Assembly: GCA_010093685.1 (NCBI GenBank)
Contig: MU006232.1
Span: 394,332-458,331 of the forward strand
Direction: 5' to 3'
Origin: Ophiobolus disseminans
Taxonomy: Eukaryota > Ascomycota > Dothideomycetes > Pleosporales > Phaeosphaeriaceae
Length of the DNA stretch: 64,000 bases
Both the position numbers and the translations under genes were made by a program. Shown piece by piece: positions 32,670 to 43,736 of the stretch (the first letter of the stretch is position 1; each line of letters opens with the position of its first letter). The notes under the pieces were generated by a model. That model was not told the origin of the DNA. It made no database searches and saw nothing but the letters and a program-made list of their open reading frames with translations.

Positions 32670-33994
32670 ATGGTCCGACGCATCGATAGTAACGGGTTGA
32701 GTCTCAATCTCGTCAAGCTGAACGGAAAGCTTGAATTGCGCTTCACTTTCGACAATACATTCACCGCGCAGTACACGTTCCATGGGACTGACATCGACGA
32801 CACGGTTGAGATGGTAAGAAGCTTTGATTTTAGACTGCGTGCGAGAGACACACACTGACCCTGTACTTACACCTTCAAGGAGTACGCGCGAGAGGCTGCT
32901 GCTGGTCAACCAGTCGTTTCCCTGGGCCTCGAAATGTTTCTGGAGAATGTGGATGGATATCTAGAGGTTCGATTCGATGGTGCCATAGGCAGCACGCTTT
33001 CCTTCCCCTACGACGATCGTGACTTCGATGATCTACCAACTTTTCACGAAAATTTGCAACCTGGGCCACTCGCATCATCAAGCAATCCCAGTGCATCTGC
33101 AGCACCAATTATTCCGTTTCTCACCATGCAGGAAGTCCAGCAGATGCGAGCCACTACCCGAGACGCAAAAATTCAGACAACCAACCAAGAGACTAGGAAC
33201 GCCAAAACTCAAACTATTGCACCTCTTATGCTCAATGCAAGCATCCAAACAAAAACTGTGAGGATAGCCAGCACGACTGATCAAACGATAGCTACGACGG
33301 GCATCTCGAAAAGAAAGGCGAAGTTGTTTCCTACGATTGTTGATCTTACAGAGCAAGATGAACTTACACCAGTGGCGAAGATGAGTCCACCGGAGCATCC
33401 AACGCAGCCCGAAGTAGCGCATACCTTCACAAATGCCGTTTCGACAATCTTCCAAACCTTCAACGAGACGCGCGATCCGTACCGTCAAAAGCGGCAAGCT
33501 GAGCCCGCAGCCGACTACCGCGCGTACAAGCACATCTTCATCGAAGGCTATCGTAACGGCGACGGCAAGGAGGAAGAAGGAAGACTGCACGTCGGTCTCG
33601 CCCATCACGTTCTCTTGTGGGAGTCCTACGATGACTACGAAGGCGGCGCAAAACTCACACTCGACCGTCTCGACGTGCCGGGCTGTAGGCCATTCCTTGC
33701 GGCACATCATATACACTGACAAACTAACATATCGTAGGCGAAGTCAGTCACAAATGCCTCAAGACCGTCCACTACTTCGGCGACCACACGCTTCAGCTCT
33801 ACCAGAGAAAAGCTCGCAACGTCATCTTCAGCATGGATTACAAAGGCAAGGAAACCAAAATCTACGGCAACAACATGGGCAATGGCGACGAGAGGTTTCA
33901 CTTCGAGGGCGAGGACCGCGTGCAGGTGGTGGTGGATGCCATTGAGGATTGTCTGAGGTATAGGGCGAAGTATGTGGCTCCAAAAACCGAGTGA
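32670..33994 (+). CDS. Uncharacterised protein with periodic QT motifs (paralogue A)
   Basis: Exons 32670-32813, 32880-33684 and 33738-33994 give 401 aa; introns are 66 and 53 bp. Two similar short beta-type modules open it (GLSLNLVKLNGKLELRF and, after the first intron, GLEMFLENVDGYLEVRF). A disordered linker then carries IQT, TQT, IQT and DQT with the Gln exactly 12 residues apart (about 33165-33290). A C-terminal domain follows from about residue 250, rich in Tyr and His (RLHVGLAHHVLLWESYDDY, KTVHYFGDHTLQLYQ). The third exon is joined with donor GTAGGC and branch CTAAC. I do not recognise any named family. The next gene downstream is a diverged tandem copy. QT spacing resembles LC8 dynein light chain docking arrays, which is inference. 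Confidence 0.75.
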
Positions 33995-34730
33995 AAGAGC
34001 GACCGATAGCGTTCGAGCGGGAGTTGAGGAAAATTTACTGCGTTGCGGGCGGGGAACTTCGAGGACAAGATCTCACTTTCGAGAAGTTTGAGATATTTTG
34101 GACTCTGAACATTGGGAATTACAGACATTGCCTTGGATTTAGGAGCATTGGGATGGCTGGTCTATCTCTTCAATGATGTTTTGGCGTTTTGCAGGTATGG
34201 TCACTCCCATTTTCCGCTTTACTGAAGTGAGTCTGATGGCGTGGTTTGCTCAAAGTGTGGACTTTGCTCAACTTCCAGGCTTGCTCGAGCATTACGAACT
34301 ACACTACCAATATTGCTCTTTGGGAGCAGCGAGGTATGTTCAATTTCTCTCTTCGATCAATTCATACAATTGCGCTTTCCTTCTCGATTACGACCCCAAT
34401 TGAGGCTGCATAATATTGACTGGCTCTTACTATGTCAGCGCTGTAAGACTCGTCGAATCTTAAATCCAATCTATCACCCGACTTTAGTTTCTTTTCGGGC
34501 ACGATATCATGCTTGCTCTCTATTTCTCACCTCTTTCCTCACCTCTTGCTCTTTACACGCCCGCTGATCTTAATACCCAGATACACCTTCTTAGCTCATA
34601 ACCCTACTCGTAGCTCTACCCAACCTCTCTCTATGCTTCTCTATTCCTTTTTCCACTCACTCATTACTACTATATCGCAACAACTGGATCCTGGACTTTG
34701 AGTCTGTGAAGCTACGACCTCGTACTCAAC
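33995..34730. other. Intergenic between the two QT-motif paralogues
   Basis: Pyrimidine-rich toward 34730, consistent with a promoter and leader. No gene recognised. Confidence 0.5.
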
Positions 34731-36415
34731 ATGCACGAGTCGATTTCTGGCCCTGGCCTCAACTTCTATCTTTTCGAACTCCAAGGCTCGCTCAAGTACA
34801 CGCTCACTCGGAATGGTAAAGCACCAAAGGTCTCTGAGATCTGCTCGTCAGACTTCGAGTTCGGAAACGAAACCGATGGTAGTGACACAGAAGACATGAG
34901 GAATTCGACGAAAGGTCTCATGGTAAGTGCCGTGGGTCTCCAACTTCGACTGATCAAAAATGATGGCGTGCTCAAGATGGAGCATGAGAGTAGTGATGGC
35001 GCTGCTTCGGAATGGATCTTCGATGGCATGGCAATGATCGATGGCGGCAGGATGCTTGCCGCTGCTGTCACACAGACAGACGTCGATCCGGATAAGTGTC
35101 TCGTTTGTGACCAAGAGACCAGGAAACAAGTGGAAGTGAAGCATCAAGACACCCAAACCAACACATTGCTTGCACAGTCAGTTGATATTCAGACAACTGG
35201 CTCCACCACTACTAGCATTGGAGCTCAGACTGTCGACCAAAGGGAAGATCTGCGCCATCAACTGTCAAACATCAAGGACGCAATTGGACCTTTCATCAAC
35301 ACACCAGCTATTAGGGGACTTATACGTCAATATCTTGAAGCCTTGGATGTTCAATTACGCAAGTCGAAGAAGATACTCGATCGCAGTCCACTGGCTAGAA
35401 GCTCGTTGACTATCTTGCAGGCAGAGCTGAACTCTTCAGTAAGGTCGAGCAAAGGCACTCCGATCAAAAAGCAGATGCTTCAACCATCCCTGAAGGAACC
35501 CCAGTCTATGAGCACCACTGCAGAGGAAGCGACTATTGAACATTCCGCAAAGTCAGCTGGTCCGCATACTGAAAACACAACAGTCACGACCACAACCCCA
35601 GACCTCAAGCGCAAAGCCTCCCCAACACCATCTCCCTTGGAACCCCTCAACAAACGTGCGAAAAGCACGCACGACGCCCAACCATGGCCCCGACACATCT
35701 ACATGACCTGTTTCCGCACCACGCCCATCTTCAAAGGCGACGTAGGAACCCTACACATCGACGTACAAGAAGCCACCGCCTGGTTCGAAGGCTGGTACGG
35801 AAAAGCGCACTCACGCATGCACGAGCGCAAGCAAATCGACCTCCACGACGCATCTAGTAAGTCCCAGCCCTCCCCTAAAAGATATTCCCTACAGATATAC
35901 TAACCCCCTCCCCAGCGCGCGTAAGCTACGAACCCCTCATCCGCCGCGGAACAGACAAAGCATCCCACGACCTCAGCATCGTGCGGCACAACGCGAAATT
36001 CGACACTGTCGTACTCTTCAACGCGGACTGCTCAGCGCCCGCAGGGACAGCGTGGGGCGTCCACACGCCTTCTTCGCTCTGCCCAGACTCTGAATCCCGC
36101 ATCCCCATCCCGCACCCTAGCACCGTCGTCGACGCGCTCGTGCACTGCATCGACGTCTCATCGCGCCGCGAAGCCGTGCACGACCCGGATGCGCTGCACA
36201 AACTGCTCGAAGATGTGCGGCGGTACGAGGGGCTACGGGATGAGCGGTGTTTGAGCGCGAGGGAGATGCTGGATTGGGAGTTTACGATTAAGGAGCTGGG
36301 GAGGAGGGAGAGGGTGAGGGTTGTGGAGGAGGGGGATGATGAGGATGTGCGAGAGATGAGGTTGGGGAGTGGGGGAGTGCGTGTGGATAGGGGGCAGATG
36401 TATTTGGTTGGTTGA
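34731..36415 (+). CDS. Uncharacterised protein with periodic QT motifs (paralogue B)
   Basis: Exons 34731-35856 and 35916-36415 give 541 aa; the 59-bp intron has GTAAGT and branch CTAAC. It has the same plan as the gene before it: module 1 GLNFYLFELQGSLKYTL, module 2 GLQLRLIKNDGVLKMEH, then TQT, IQT and AQT with Gln 12 residues apart (about 35145-35235), a longer helical and Ser/Thr-rich linker with a nuclear-signal-like PLNKRAK, and a C-terminal domain (GTLHIDVQEATAWFEGWYGK, FDTVVLFNAD). A further TQT lies upstream at about residue 118. The end is acidic and Arg-rich. It is diverged from paralogue A and about 140 aa longer. Function unknown. Confidence 0.75.
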
Positions 36416-36650
36416 GGTTGATGTGGTGGTGGGAGTTCGAGGGAAAGGATATAGTGTAGAATGGATTTACATGTTTGATCTTTTCTTACCGGGTCATTTG
36501 AAATCAAAACAGCCGTCTTCATCTTTTGATCTCACTCGTCATCGCTTAGCCCAGTATATCTCGAGTCAGATTACAAGTTCAATGCGGTGCTACTCAATCA
36601 TATATAAACACAACGCGGCGAGTGGTACTCGTAAACTCCATATACGTTGC

Positions 36651-37768
36651 CTAAGCTGGCGCAGCGGCTCCTTCGCCATTCCCATCACCACTGCCACCCG
36701 TCAAGCTCGCCATGAACTCGTGATAGCGGAATACTTCGCCTCGACCGAGGCCCTTGCCGCCTTTGCCGAATGCTCTCCGGCCGCTGAAACCCTCGACGAC
36801 CATATCGATTTCACGCTCAGTGAGCTTGTGTTCGCCTGGCTCAGGCGCTGTGTGTAGCAAAGCGTCCTTCAGCTCTGCTAGATCGATCTGACCGTCGTCG
36901 CCATCATCGAATGCTTCGAAGGCGGCACTCAATTCGCTGGATCGAGACAAGTTGCTCAGAAGATCTGACAGAGTATTCAAGAATGTGGCTAGATTGATCG
37001 ATTGTGCGCCATTGAAGTACGACGCAAGCGTAGACGGTGTTGCCGACAAGCCAAGCTGGGACAGCATATCCGCCACGTCGGCCGAGTTGACGTGTCCATC
37101 GTTATCGCGGTCCATGACGCTGAAGGACTCGCGCATGCTGTGTAGGAGCGGCGGTGGCAGCTTGGACAGCGCATCGCTAGTAACGGTGCGTGTCAAGGGT
37201 GCTGGGCGGGTCGCTGGTTTCACCACGGGTTTCTCGGGGGCCTCGAACTTCTCGATAGGCGCTAGCTTCTCAGTGGAAGTTGATCGCTCTACCAGCGGTG
37301 GCGTGCTGTTCCTGTCGAATCGCAGTGGTGGCACGCCGTCTCTCCCTCCATCGAAACGCGCGGCTAGTGACGCTGTGCTTAGTGGGCGTATTGTGCCTTG
37401 TGTCGAGGAAGATACATTTCGTGTGGGGGATGGTATGTTCCGGGTCGGGGATGGTGGCTGCTCCGGTGCGGTGGCTGTTCCCCGTGTGTTTAGCCACGAG
37501 GGCGGGTTCTGCGAGGCGTTGCTGGCGGTTGATTGTCGCAGGGTTGCCTGCGAGGGTGTAGTCGGCGTCTCTTTGGGCTTCAATGGCGAGCTGTTAGGCG
37601 TCAAGGGCCGGACGGTGGACGGGGAGGCTTCGCGTATGGAGCCAGGCCTGCGGAAGGGCGACTGGCGCGGGCTGTTGAAGGAGAGCGGGGAGGGCTTGTA
37701 GGGTGTGGGTGTCGTCGACTGGGGATGTTAGCTGATGTAATAAACTCTTCCAGACTGAGACGCACCAT
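36651..37768 (-). CDS. EF-hand protein with disordered N-terminus; start codon on its own exon
   Basis: Exon 1 is only ATG (37768-37766). A 47-bp intron (GTGCGT donor, GCTAAC branch) leads to exon 2, 37718-36651, for 356 aa beginning MSTTPTPYKPSP. That start matches the fungal family, whereas no in-frame ATG exists in exon 2 before residue 175. Residues 1-165 are Ser/Pro-rich. The calmodulin-like half has a canonical calcium loop DRDNDGHVNSAD, a degenerate pair, a second loop DDGDDGQIDLAE and a final helix YHEFMASLTGG. Layout and loop pattern resemble regulatory myosin light chains and related fungal EF-hand proteins acting in cytokinesis. The exact role is inferred. The C-terminus is Gly/Ala-rich. 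Confidence 0.8.
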
Positions 37769-38195
37769 ATTGGCTGTGGTGTTGAGTATGGGTGTGCTGG
37801 TGTTCAACGTTCAGATGTCCGCGTGTTTGGTGTTGACAGGCGCTTTCCCCAGCAACCAGGCTGCAAACATGCCAAACATGCCGCCGGTTCCTGCAGATCG
37901 GCCTATCGATAAGCTGCACCACCAAATCAGGGTCCACGACTCGTATCCACATATTCACTGTATGCGCCGCAATAACAATATCCGTCTTATAAGAGTGCCA
38001 TTGCGGCCAGGCTTCACGAGACACCTCAGAACATTCATGGCTTCATGATCCGCCCTCTCGGACCTTCTTCCAGCAGGTGACAAATCAGACGGATTCGGGC
38101 TCAGTAACGGAGTCGCATACCCCTGGTGGGACCCTAGCGCTGGGTCCCGCAGATCGCTCGAGCTCGCGGTACTTCAGTCGCCGGGTGCTGCGAAC
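37769..38195. other. Divergent promoter between the EF-hand gene and AFI1
   Basis: About 430 bp. No coding or repeat signal recognised. Confidence 0.5.
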
Positions 38196-40723
38196 ATGGA
38201 GACAATCGCATTAGCCGCAATGCAAGTAATCGCACAGAGACCTTATCCGCCTTCCTCTTCGAATCCACCCCCGTCCTCCTCGTCACAATCCCAGCCGCCC
38301 GTCTCACTCCAGCGCCAGCCCTCGTTCTCGTCCTTTCCACCCTCGCGCTCTCCCTCGACATCAGTCCGCAATGGCAAGAAAGGACGCTCCCCACAGCCAC
38401 CCCTGCTGCGAGAGGCTTTACTACGCGAGGACATAGACTCGGAGCGCTCCTCGCAGATGTCGTCGCAGCAATCACTTGCCGAGGCGCCGCCCAAGTCTGG
38501 CGCCCGCATGCGCTCACAGTATCCGGCCGACGCCATTGAGAAGCATGTCGAGTACATCCTGGTAGCCTCCTTCGACATTGACCGCGGGTCGGTCATGGAG
38601 CACCAGTACCCAGCAGCCATCAGCGGCGACGAGACTATGCTGGCTGAGCTCATGTTGCCGGACCAGGCGCACATGCGGAATCAAGATTGGACCATATTCT
38701 TCTTACACAAAGATACCACAGCCGAGGAGGAAGAAAGGGAAGCGCGGAGAGAGCGCAGGCGGAAGCGCAGACGGCGGAAGGACGGTTTGGATGACGACGA
38801 CGCAGATGCCGGCGCAGAAGAGCTGAACGACGACTTGGAGGATGAAGAGGGAGACTATGACACCGAAAGCGAGGACGAGGAGGACCCTGACGGCCCGCCA
38901 TTGGTTTACGTGCTGAATCTTGTAAACACCAAACTGGACACAACCGTGAAGAGGTGTGTAGCCCGCTGTAGTCGACTTCTCCTATGCTAACACAAAGCAG
39001 AGGCTCCATCGTCAAAGCCATGGCAATATGCACACGGCATTCCTTCTTGCACATCTACAAGCCACTGCTACTCCTAGCCCTCGAAGAATATTTCAGAGCA
39101 CCAGTGATCGAGACACTGGCCTCGCTCTATGACGCTTTAAACGCCATGGATCTATCCTTGCTTCCAAAGCTCTCACCACTAGAGAACTTTGTGCTCCACT
39201 CAAGTGATGCAAAAGACATGTTTGTCGAGAAGTTTGAGCAGATGGTCAGACAACGGAAACGACAAGACGCTGAGCGAGACTCGCTGGAAACTTCATCCGA
39301 CCCCCTTACGAAACGGAAGAAGACGTATAGTGTGCCTCGAGATACCCACGAGTTCGAGTCAAAGATAAACTACAATGGCATACCAGTGCCCGTCAAAGTA
39401 CCTACCGCTCTGAGCCCAGAGACGGTGGGCGACTTCTCCCTAGTCAAGCTCATCCAAACCTTCTCCACACCACACGCCACACAACCTCAGCCATTCGCTT
39501 TACACCCCCATCTCACAACGAATGGCGCATACACCCACCCCATCATCGTGCTCGTCAACGCACTCCTCACCCAAAAGCGCATTATATTCCTCGGACACAA
39601 CCGACCATCAGGCGAGGTAGCCGAAGCCGTTCTCGCAGCATGCGCTCTCGCATCCGGCGGCGTCCTCCGTGGCTTCGTGCGCCACGCCTTCCCCTACACC
39701 GACCTGACCAAAGTCGAAGACCTGCTCAAAGTCCCCGGCTTCATCGCCGGCGTAACCAACCCCGCCTTCTCCTACAAGCCCGAATGGTGGGACCTCCTCT
39801 GCGACCTGCCCACGGGCCGCATGAAAATCAGCAACCGCATCGAATCCGCCTCACCCACCGAAGGCAGCCTATTCTTCACACAACAAGGCATACAAGTCAA
39901 CGGCACCGGCGGCTCCACCATGGCCGACAACAAAGCCGGCATCGACACCACGGGCGACCACGCCTTCATGGACTCCCTCATCCAAGCCATATCCAACCGC
40001 CACGGCGAAAACGCCATCCGTGCAAAATGGCGCTCCTGGGTCCTAAAATTCACTCGCATAGCCGCCGCCTTCGAAGAAACCGTCTACGGGGCCTCCGCGC
40101 TGTACATCGGGTCCCACGAGACCGACGCCGGCGCATACGGCGTCAGCGGTCACGGCTACGTCTGGCCCGACGAACACTCGCGCATGAAAGAGTTGGCGGC
40201 CAATGTACATCGCATCGAAGGGTGGCGCACGACTAGGAGCTATTACTCGTGCGTGCAGGATTTGGCGAGGAGTTGGAGTAAACGCCCCGTTAGAGGACTC
40301 GATCTCGCGCACCAACATGATAAACTCCGCTGCTTGAAATTGTCGCATGATGCGTCCGCAGCCGTGTATCTTGCTCTTGCGCGCTGTGTGGAAGATGCTG
40401 GCGGCGCTTCATCGCTTACTTCTGACGCGGAGCCCGATCTCTCTAGTCTCACGCTCGCCAACGATCCGGAGCGTCGTCCTGGGCCACAGTTACAGTACGA
40501 CACTATATTACAATTACTATGCGTCGTGCCGGATAGTAATGCCGGCTTATTTTATTTAAGCCTGGGCTTGTTTCATCCGCGGTTGGATGTTCGGTTGGCA
40601 GTTGTGAGGCTGTTGGAGAGGATCATGGATCATCCTGCTGGACGCTTGTTTTGGGGCAGTTTAGGTAGATTTGCGAAGTTGGCGTTTTTTAGGGTGAAGA
40701 GGGAGGAGGGGGTTGTTAGGTAG
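38196..40723 (+). CDS. AFI1: Afi1-like DENN-type protein, Arf3 docking
   Basis: Exons 38196-38953 and 39001-40723 give 826 aa; the intron is 47 bp. Yeast Afi1 binds the GTPase Arf3 and polarises it at the bud cortex; the family carries a DENN-like fold used in vesicle traffic. Seen: a Ser/Pro-rich tail of about 100 residues, then the Afi1 docking domain EYILVASFDIDRGSVMEHQY with LAELMLPDQAH and DWTIFFLHKD. A strongly acidic insert (about 190-235) follows, then the DENN-like core (HPIIVLVNALLTQKRIIFLG, GGVLRGFVRHAFPYTDL, WWDLLCDLPTGRM) and a helical end. Length matches filamentous-fungal homologues. The ATG at 38196 is the first in frame. Confidence 0.87.
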
Positions 40724-40994
40724 GGTGGGGGGAGGGGGGGGATGGGTGATGAGGGTGGGTGGTGATGATATGATAGTGAATGAGCTTCGGGATGGGAATG
40801 TTTTGAAGAAGTTCAGGACCTATGTGTGCATGAGTATGATGTAGAATCTAAAGAATTCAATGTGTCGTGCATATATCCCATACCCCAACACCGTACTCAT
40901 TCCACCCCACTCCTGATTTCAACGCCCGTATACCTTCAACCTACTATCAAGATTCACATGTATACCCCATAATCAACTGCATCTAGACACCCCC

Positions 40995-42286
40995 CTACAA
41001 CCTCGCCTTGCCCTCCCCTTCCCTCCTCTCCGTCCCCGTATCCGCCTTAACCGCAGCAATCCACTCCTTGGACACTCCGCTCCTCCCATTGATACTCTTC
41101 TTCGTATCCACCGTATCCCAGAACGTTTTCTCGTCTCTCCACCGCTCGACCTCGCCGCCCATCCAGGGCCGCACCAAATGCGCGATGGCGCCTGGTTTCT
41201 CAAATACGCACAAATGCCCACAATCCTCGAGCACCGCTTGTTTGACGCCTCCTTCCGCAACGCCGCCATTCCCGCCGCGCCCAGACCCCGTATCGGAAGC
41301 ATGTGACGCGCGGACGGCGGGGGCGTTGATGTGAGACTCTTCGCCATATATGAAATAAACACGAGGTCGAATCCGCGGCAAAGACTCACATACGGCGAGT
41401 AACTCCCCCCTCGCAGTCACCAACCGCGCCGGCTCTGATCCAGGCACGAAATCCGGATTCAGCATGCGCTCACGCTGGCTATCCTCGCTGATGGCCAGGA
41501 GATTCGAGCGCACGTAACTCCACGCCTCTTGCGCTTTGGGCGTGGATAGCGTCACGCCGGTGGGTGTGTCCCGCAGGCCGTGGGCGAGGAAGAGGGACAG
41601 GGCGTCTGGATGCATAGCGGCAAAGAACGGACTCCGCGCGATCTGTCTCTCCGCCTCTCCCCTCGACCCCCATGTTTCCCTCCTTAAGCTCGAAAACAGC
41701 GCCGCATTCGGGCCCGGCGGGTGCGCAGGAAGTAATACAGGCTCGATCAAGACCAGGCTCTGGAATAGGCGGGTGTGGATGTTCGACAGGTGAAGGAGTT
41801 GCGCACACCCCATGGAGTGCGCGAGCCCGATGAAGGGCGGCGCCATAAGGTGGCGGAAAGTGTTGAGCATGAGCAGCAGGTCGAGTGAGTGGTCGAGCCA
41901 GTGCGGGTCGTCGCCTAGATCTGGGGCGTTGAGCGCGTGGCTGGCGCTCATGTTGGCTTGGTCGGCTATCCAGATGGAATGGATGGCGTAGGGTTTGGGG
42001 GAGGCGTGGAGGGCGGTGAAGAGGGGTTCGTACATTTCCTAGGGATAGATTAGTATTTTGACATGTACCTAGGTAGACAGGTTCTTTTCCGAACCTTGGG
42101 AAACCCATTCCCATGCGCGGCGATGATGGTTACGGTTTCTAGACCTGGTTCAGGAGCTTTGAGCGGACGATACTCCTTGACTGCGAGGTGTAGTACCGCA
42201 TCGTCGCTCTTTGCGCTGTGTGGGTATTGGCGAATGTAGGAACATGGCGAAGTGTGCTCGATTATTTCGAAATCTGGAGATGACAT
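40995..42286 (-). CDS. Alpha/beta hydrolase with C-terminal peroxisomal signal
   Basis: Exons 42286-42095 and 42038-40995 give 411 aa; the intron is 56 bp. Fold landmarks: VTIIAAHGNGFPK (oxyanion strand), the nucleophile elbow GLAHSMGCAQ with its Ser, PRVYFIYGEESH (acid strand) and EDCGHLCVFEKPG with the catalytic His. The protein ends KARL, a type 1 peroxisomal targeting signal, so it probably acts in the peroxisome like yeast Lpx1. Fungal homologues are often labelled toxin biosynthesis proteins because one branch lies in host-selective-toxin clusters of Alternaria. Here the neighbours are housekeeping genes and nothing supports such a role. Substrate unknown, probably an ester or acyl-CoA thioester. 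Confidence 0.87.
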
Positions 42287-42808
42287 GTTGGATTTAGATG
42301 GAGATGAAGAGAGTAGGACAGCAGAGAGACTCGAGAGCGAGATATAGTTACAAAGAGGTTATTCAAGATAATAACAGCAAGGCGTCATCGATCGTGATCA
42401 TTGAACGAACGGAAAGGACACGAGGGGGTTAAGAAATTGAAGCGGGCGTGGAGTTGTCCACGACGCAATGAACCTTGTCAGTTGTACGCCTGTGACATGC
42501 TGCAGCTGGCCTAAATTGATCATCGCTGCATTTGCTGTGGAAGAACACATGGCAATGTTGATCAAGGTAATCCAGGAACAACTTTTGCGTACATGAAATA
42601 AAATAGCTTGAAGCGTTTGGAGAAGCAAGAAACCACGCCAGAAGCACCTCACGACAAACTCAAACCCTCTGGCTGGGAGCCACTCCCACCAACGCAGGCA
42701 ACTTTAGGCGACCCTAGCACCCCCGCGCCCATCCCGCCCATCCCGCCATCACAATCCACCACTCCCTCCACGCCATTGAAGCTCCTCGCGGAGCACCCTC
42801 CCCCCAAA
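42287..42808. other. Divergent promoter region, nothing recognised
   Basis: Lies between the hydrolase and NatB genes. The frame upstream of the NatB ATG is open from 42608 but has no ATG, so it is likely leader. Confidence 0.5.
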
Positions 42809-43457
42809 ATGGCGACAATCCGCCTCTTGCGCCCCGACGACCTACTGCGCATATCCTCCACGAACCTCGACCACCTGACCGAAACGTACAACATCGGCTT
42901 CTACATGGAGTATTTGACAAAGTGGCCCGAGCTATGCCAGGTTATAGAGGGCATTGATGGCAAGATTGAGGGATACAGTACGTGGAATTCACAACATTTG
43001 TATTGGTGGAATGATGTGGAATTAGAAACTGACAATGAGAAAAGTCCTAGGCAAACTCGAATCCTCGCCCTACCCCCCGCCCCTCTCCCCTTACTCCCCC
43101 GCCACAACAGGCGTGCACTACCCAAACTACCTGCCCTGGCACGGCCACATCACAGCCCTAACAGTCGCGCCCTCTGCGCGGCGCTTGGGTCACGCATCGG
43201 CTTTATCCAGCGCATTAGAGCGCTCGAGCGACGCGGCGAACGCGTGGTTCGTGGATTTATTTGTGCGCGCGAGTAACGAGATAGCCAAGGAGCTGTATCG
43301 CAAGATGGGGTATAGTGTGTATAGGCGGGTCAAGGATTATTATAATGATGGCGAGGATGCGCTGGATATGCGGAAGCCGTTGAGTGTGGATACGGAGAGG
43401 GGGACGGTGAGGGAGGGGGGAGAGGGGGTGGAGGTTACGGCGGATGATGTTTGGTGA
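42809..43457 (+). CDS. NAT3: NatB N-terminal acetyltransferase catalytic subunit (Nat3/Naa20)
   Basis: Exons 42809-42977 and 43045-43457 give 193 aa; the intron is 67 bp. It acetylates nascent proteins starting Met-Asp, -Glu, -Asn or -Gln on the ribosome, with the Mdm20 partner. Seen: the family start MATIRLLRPDDLLRIS, NLDHLTETYNIGFYMEYLTK, the substrate-side strand GYILGKLE across the intron, WHGHITALTVAPSARRLGHA (acetyl-CoA loop with R-R-L-G-x-A), WFVDLFVRASNEIAKELYRK and the end VTADDVW. A Pro/Tyr-rich insert sits between GKLE and WHGH, as in other filamentous fungi. The ATG at 42809 is the only ATG before the conserved domain. Confidence 0.93.
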
Positions 43458-43736
43458 GGGGTAGATATATATATTACAAGGATGACATGGTCGAGCGAGC
43501 GAAGGAAGATTTATGTTGCAAAGATGGGATAGAGGTAGGTGATTTCCGAAAATTTGAAACGAAGATATGCTAACAGTACATAGCCACCGCCGAACAAGAT
43601 CCCGTATCCAAAAAGATCCCGCTCTATATTACTCGTACGCAATGGGTATCTAGCAAGCCAGCAAAAAGCACACAAGATACCACCCACCCATACTCAAGGA
43701 AAATTCGCATCCAGCTCCCATACCCAGCCCTCGTCC

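Noticed and set aside
34923..34976. Possible 54-bp intron with perfect GTAAGT donor in paralogue B
   Set aside because: Reading through keeps a module (VGLQLRLIKNDGVLK) homologous to paralogue A, so this is coding.
40995..42286. Label 'toxin biosynthesis protein' for the alpha/beta hydrolase
   Set aside because: The label spreads from one Alternaria branch. No cluster genes are nearby and the protein looks like a general peroxisomal hydrolase.
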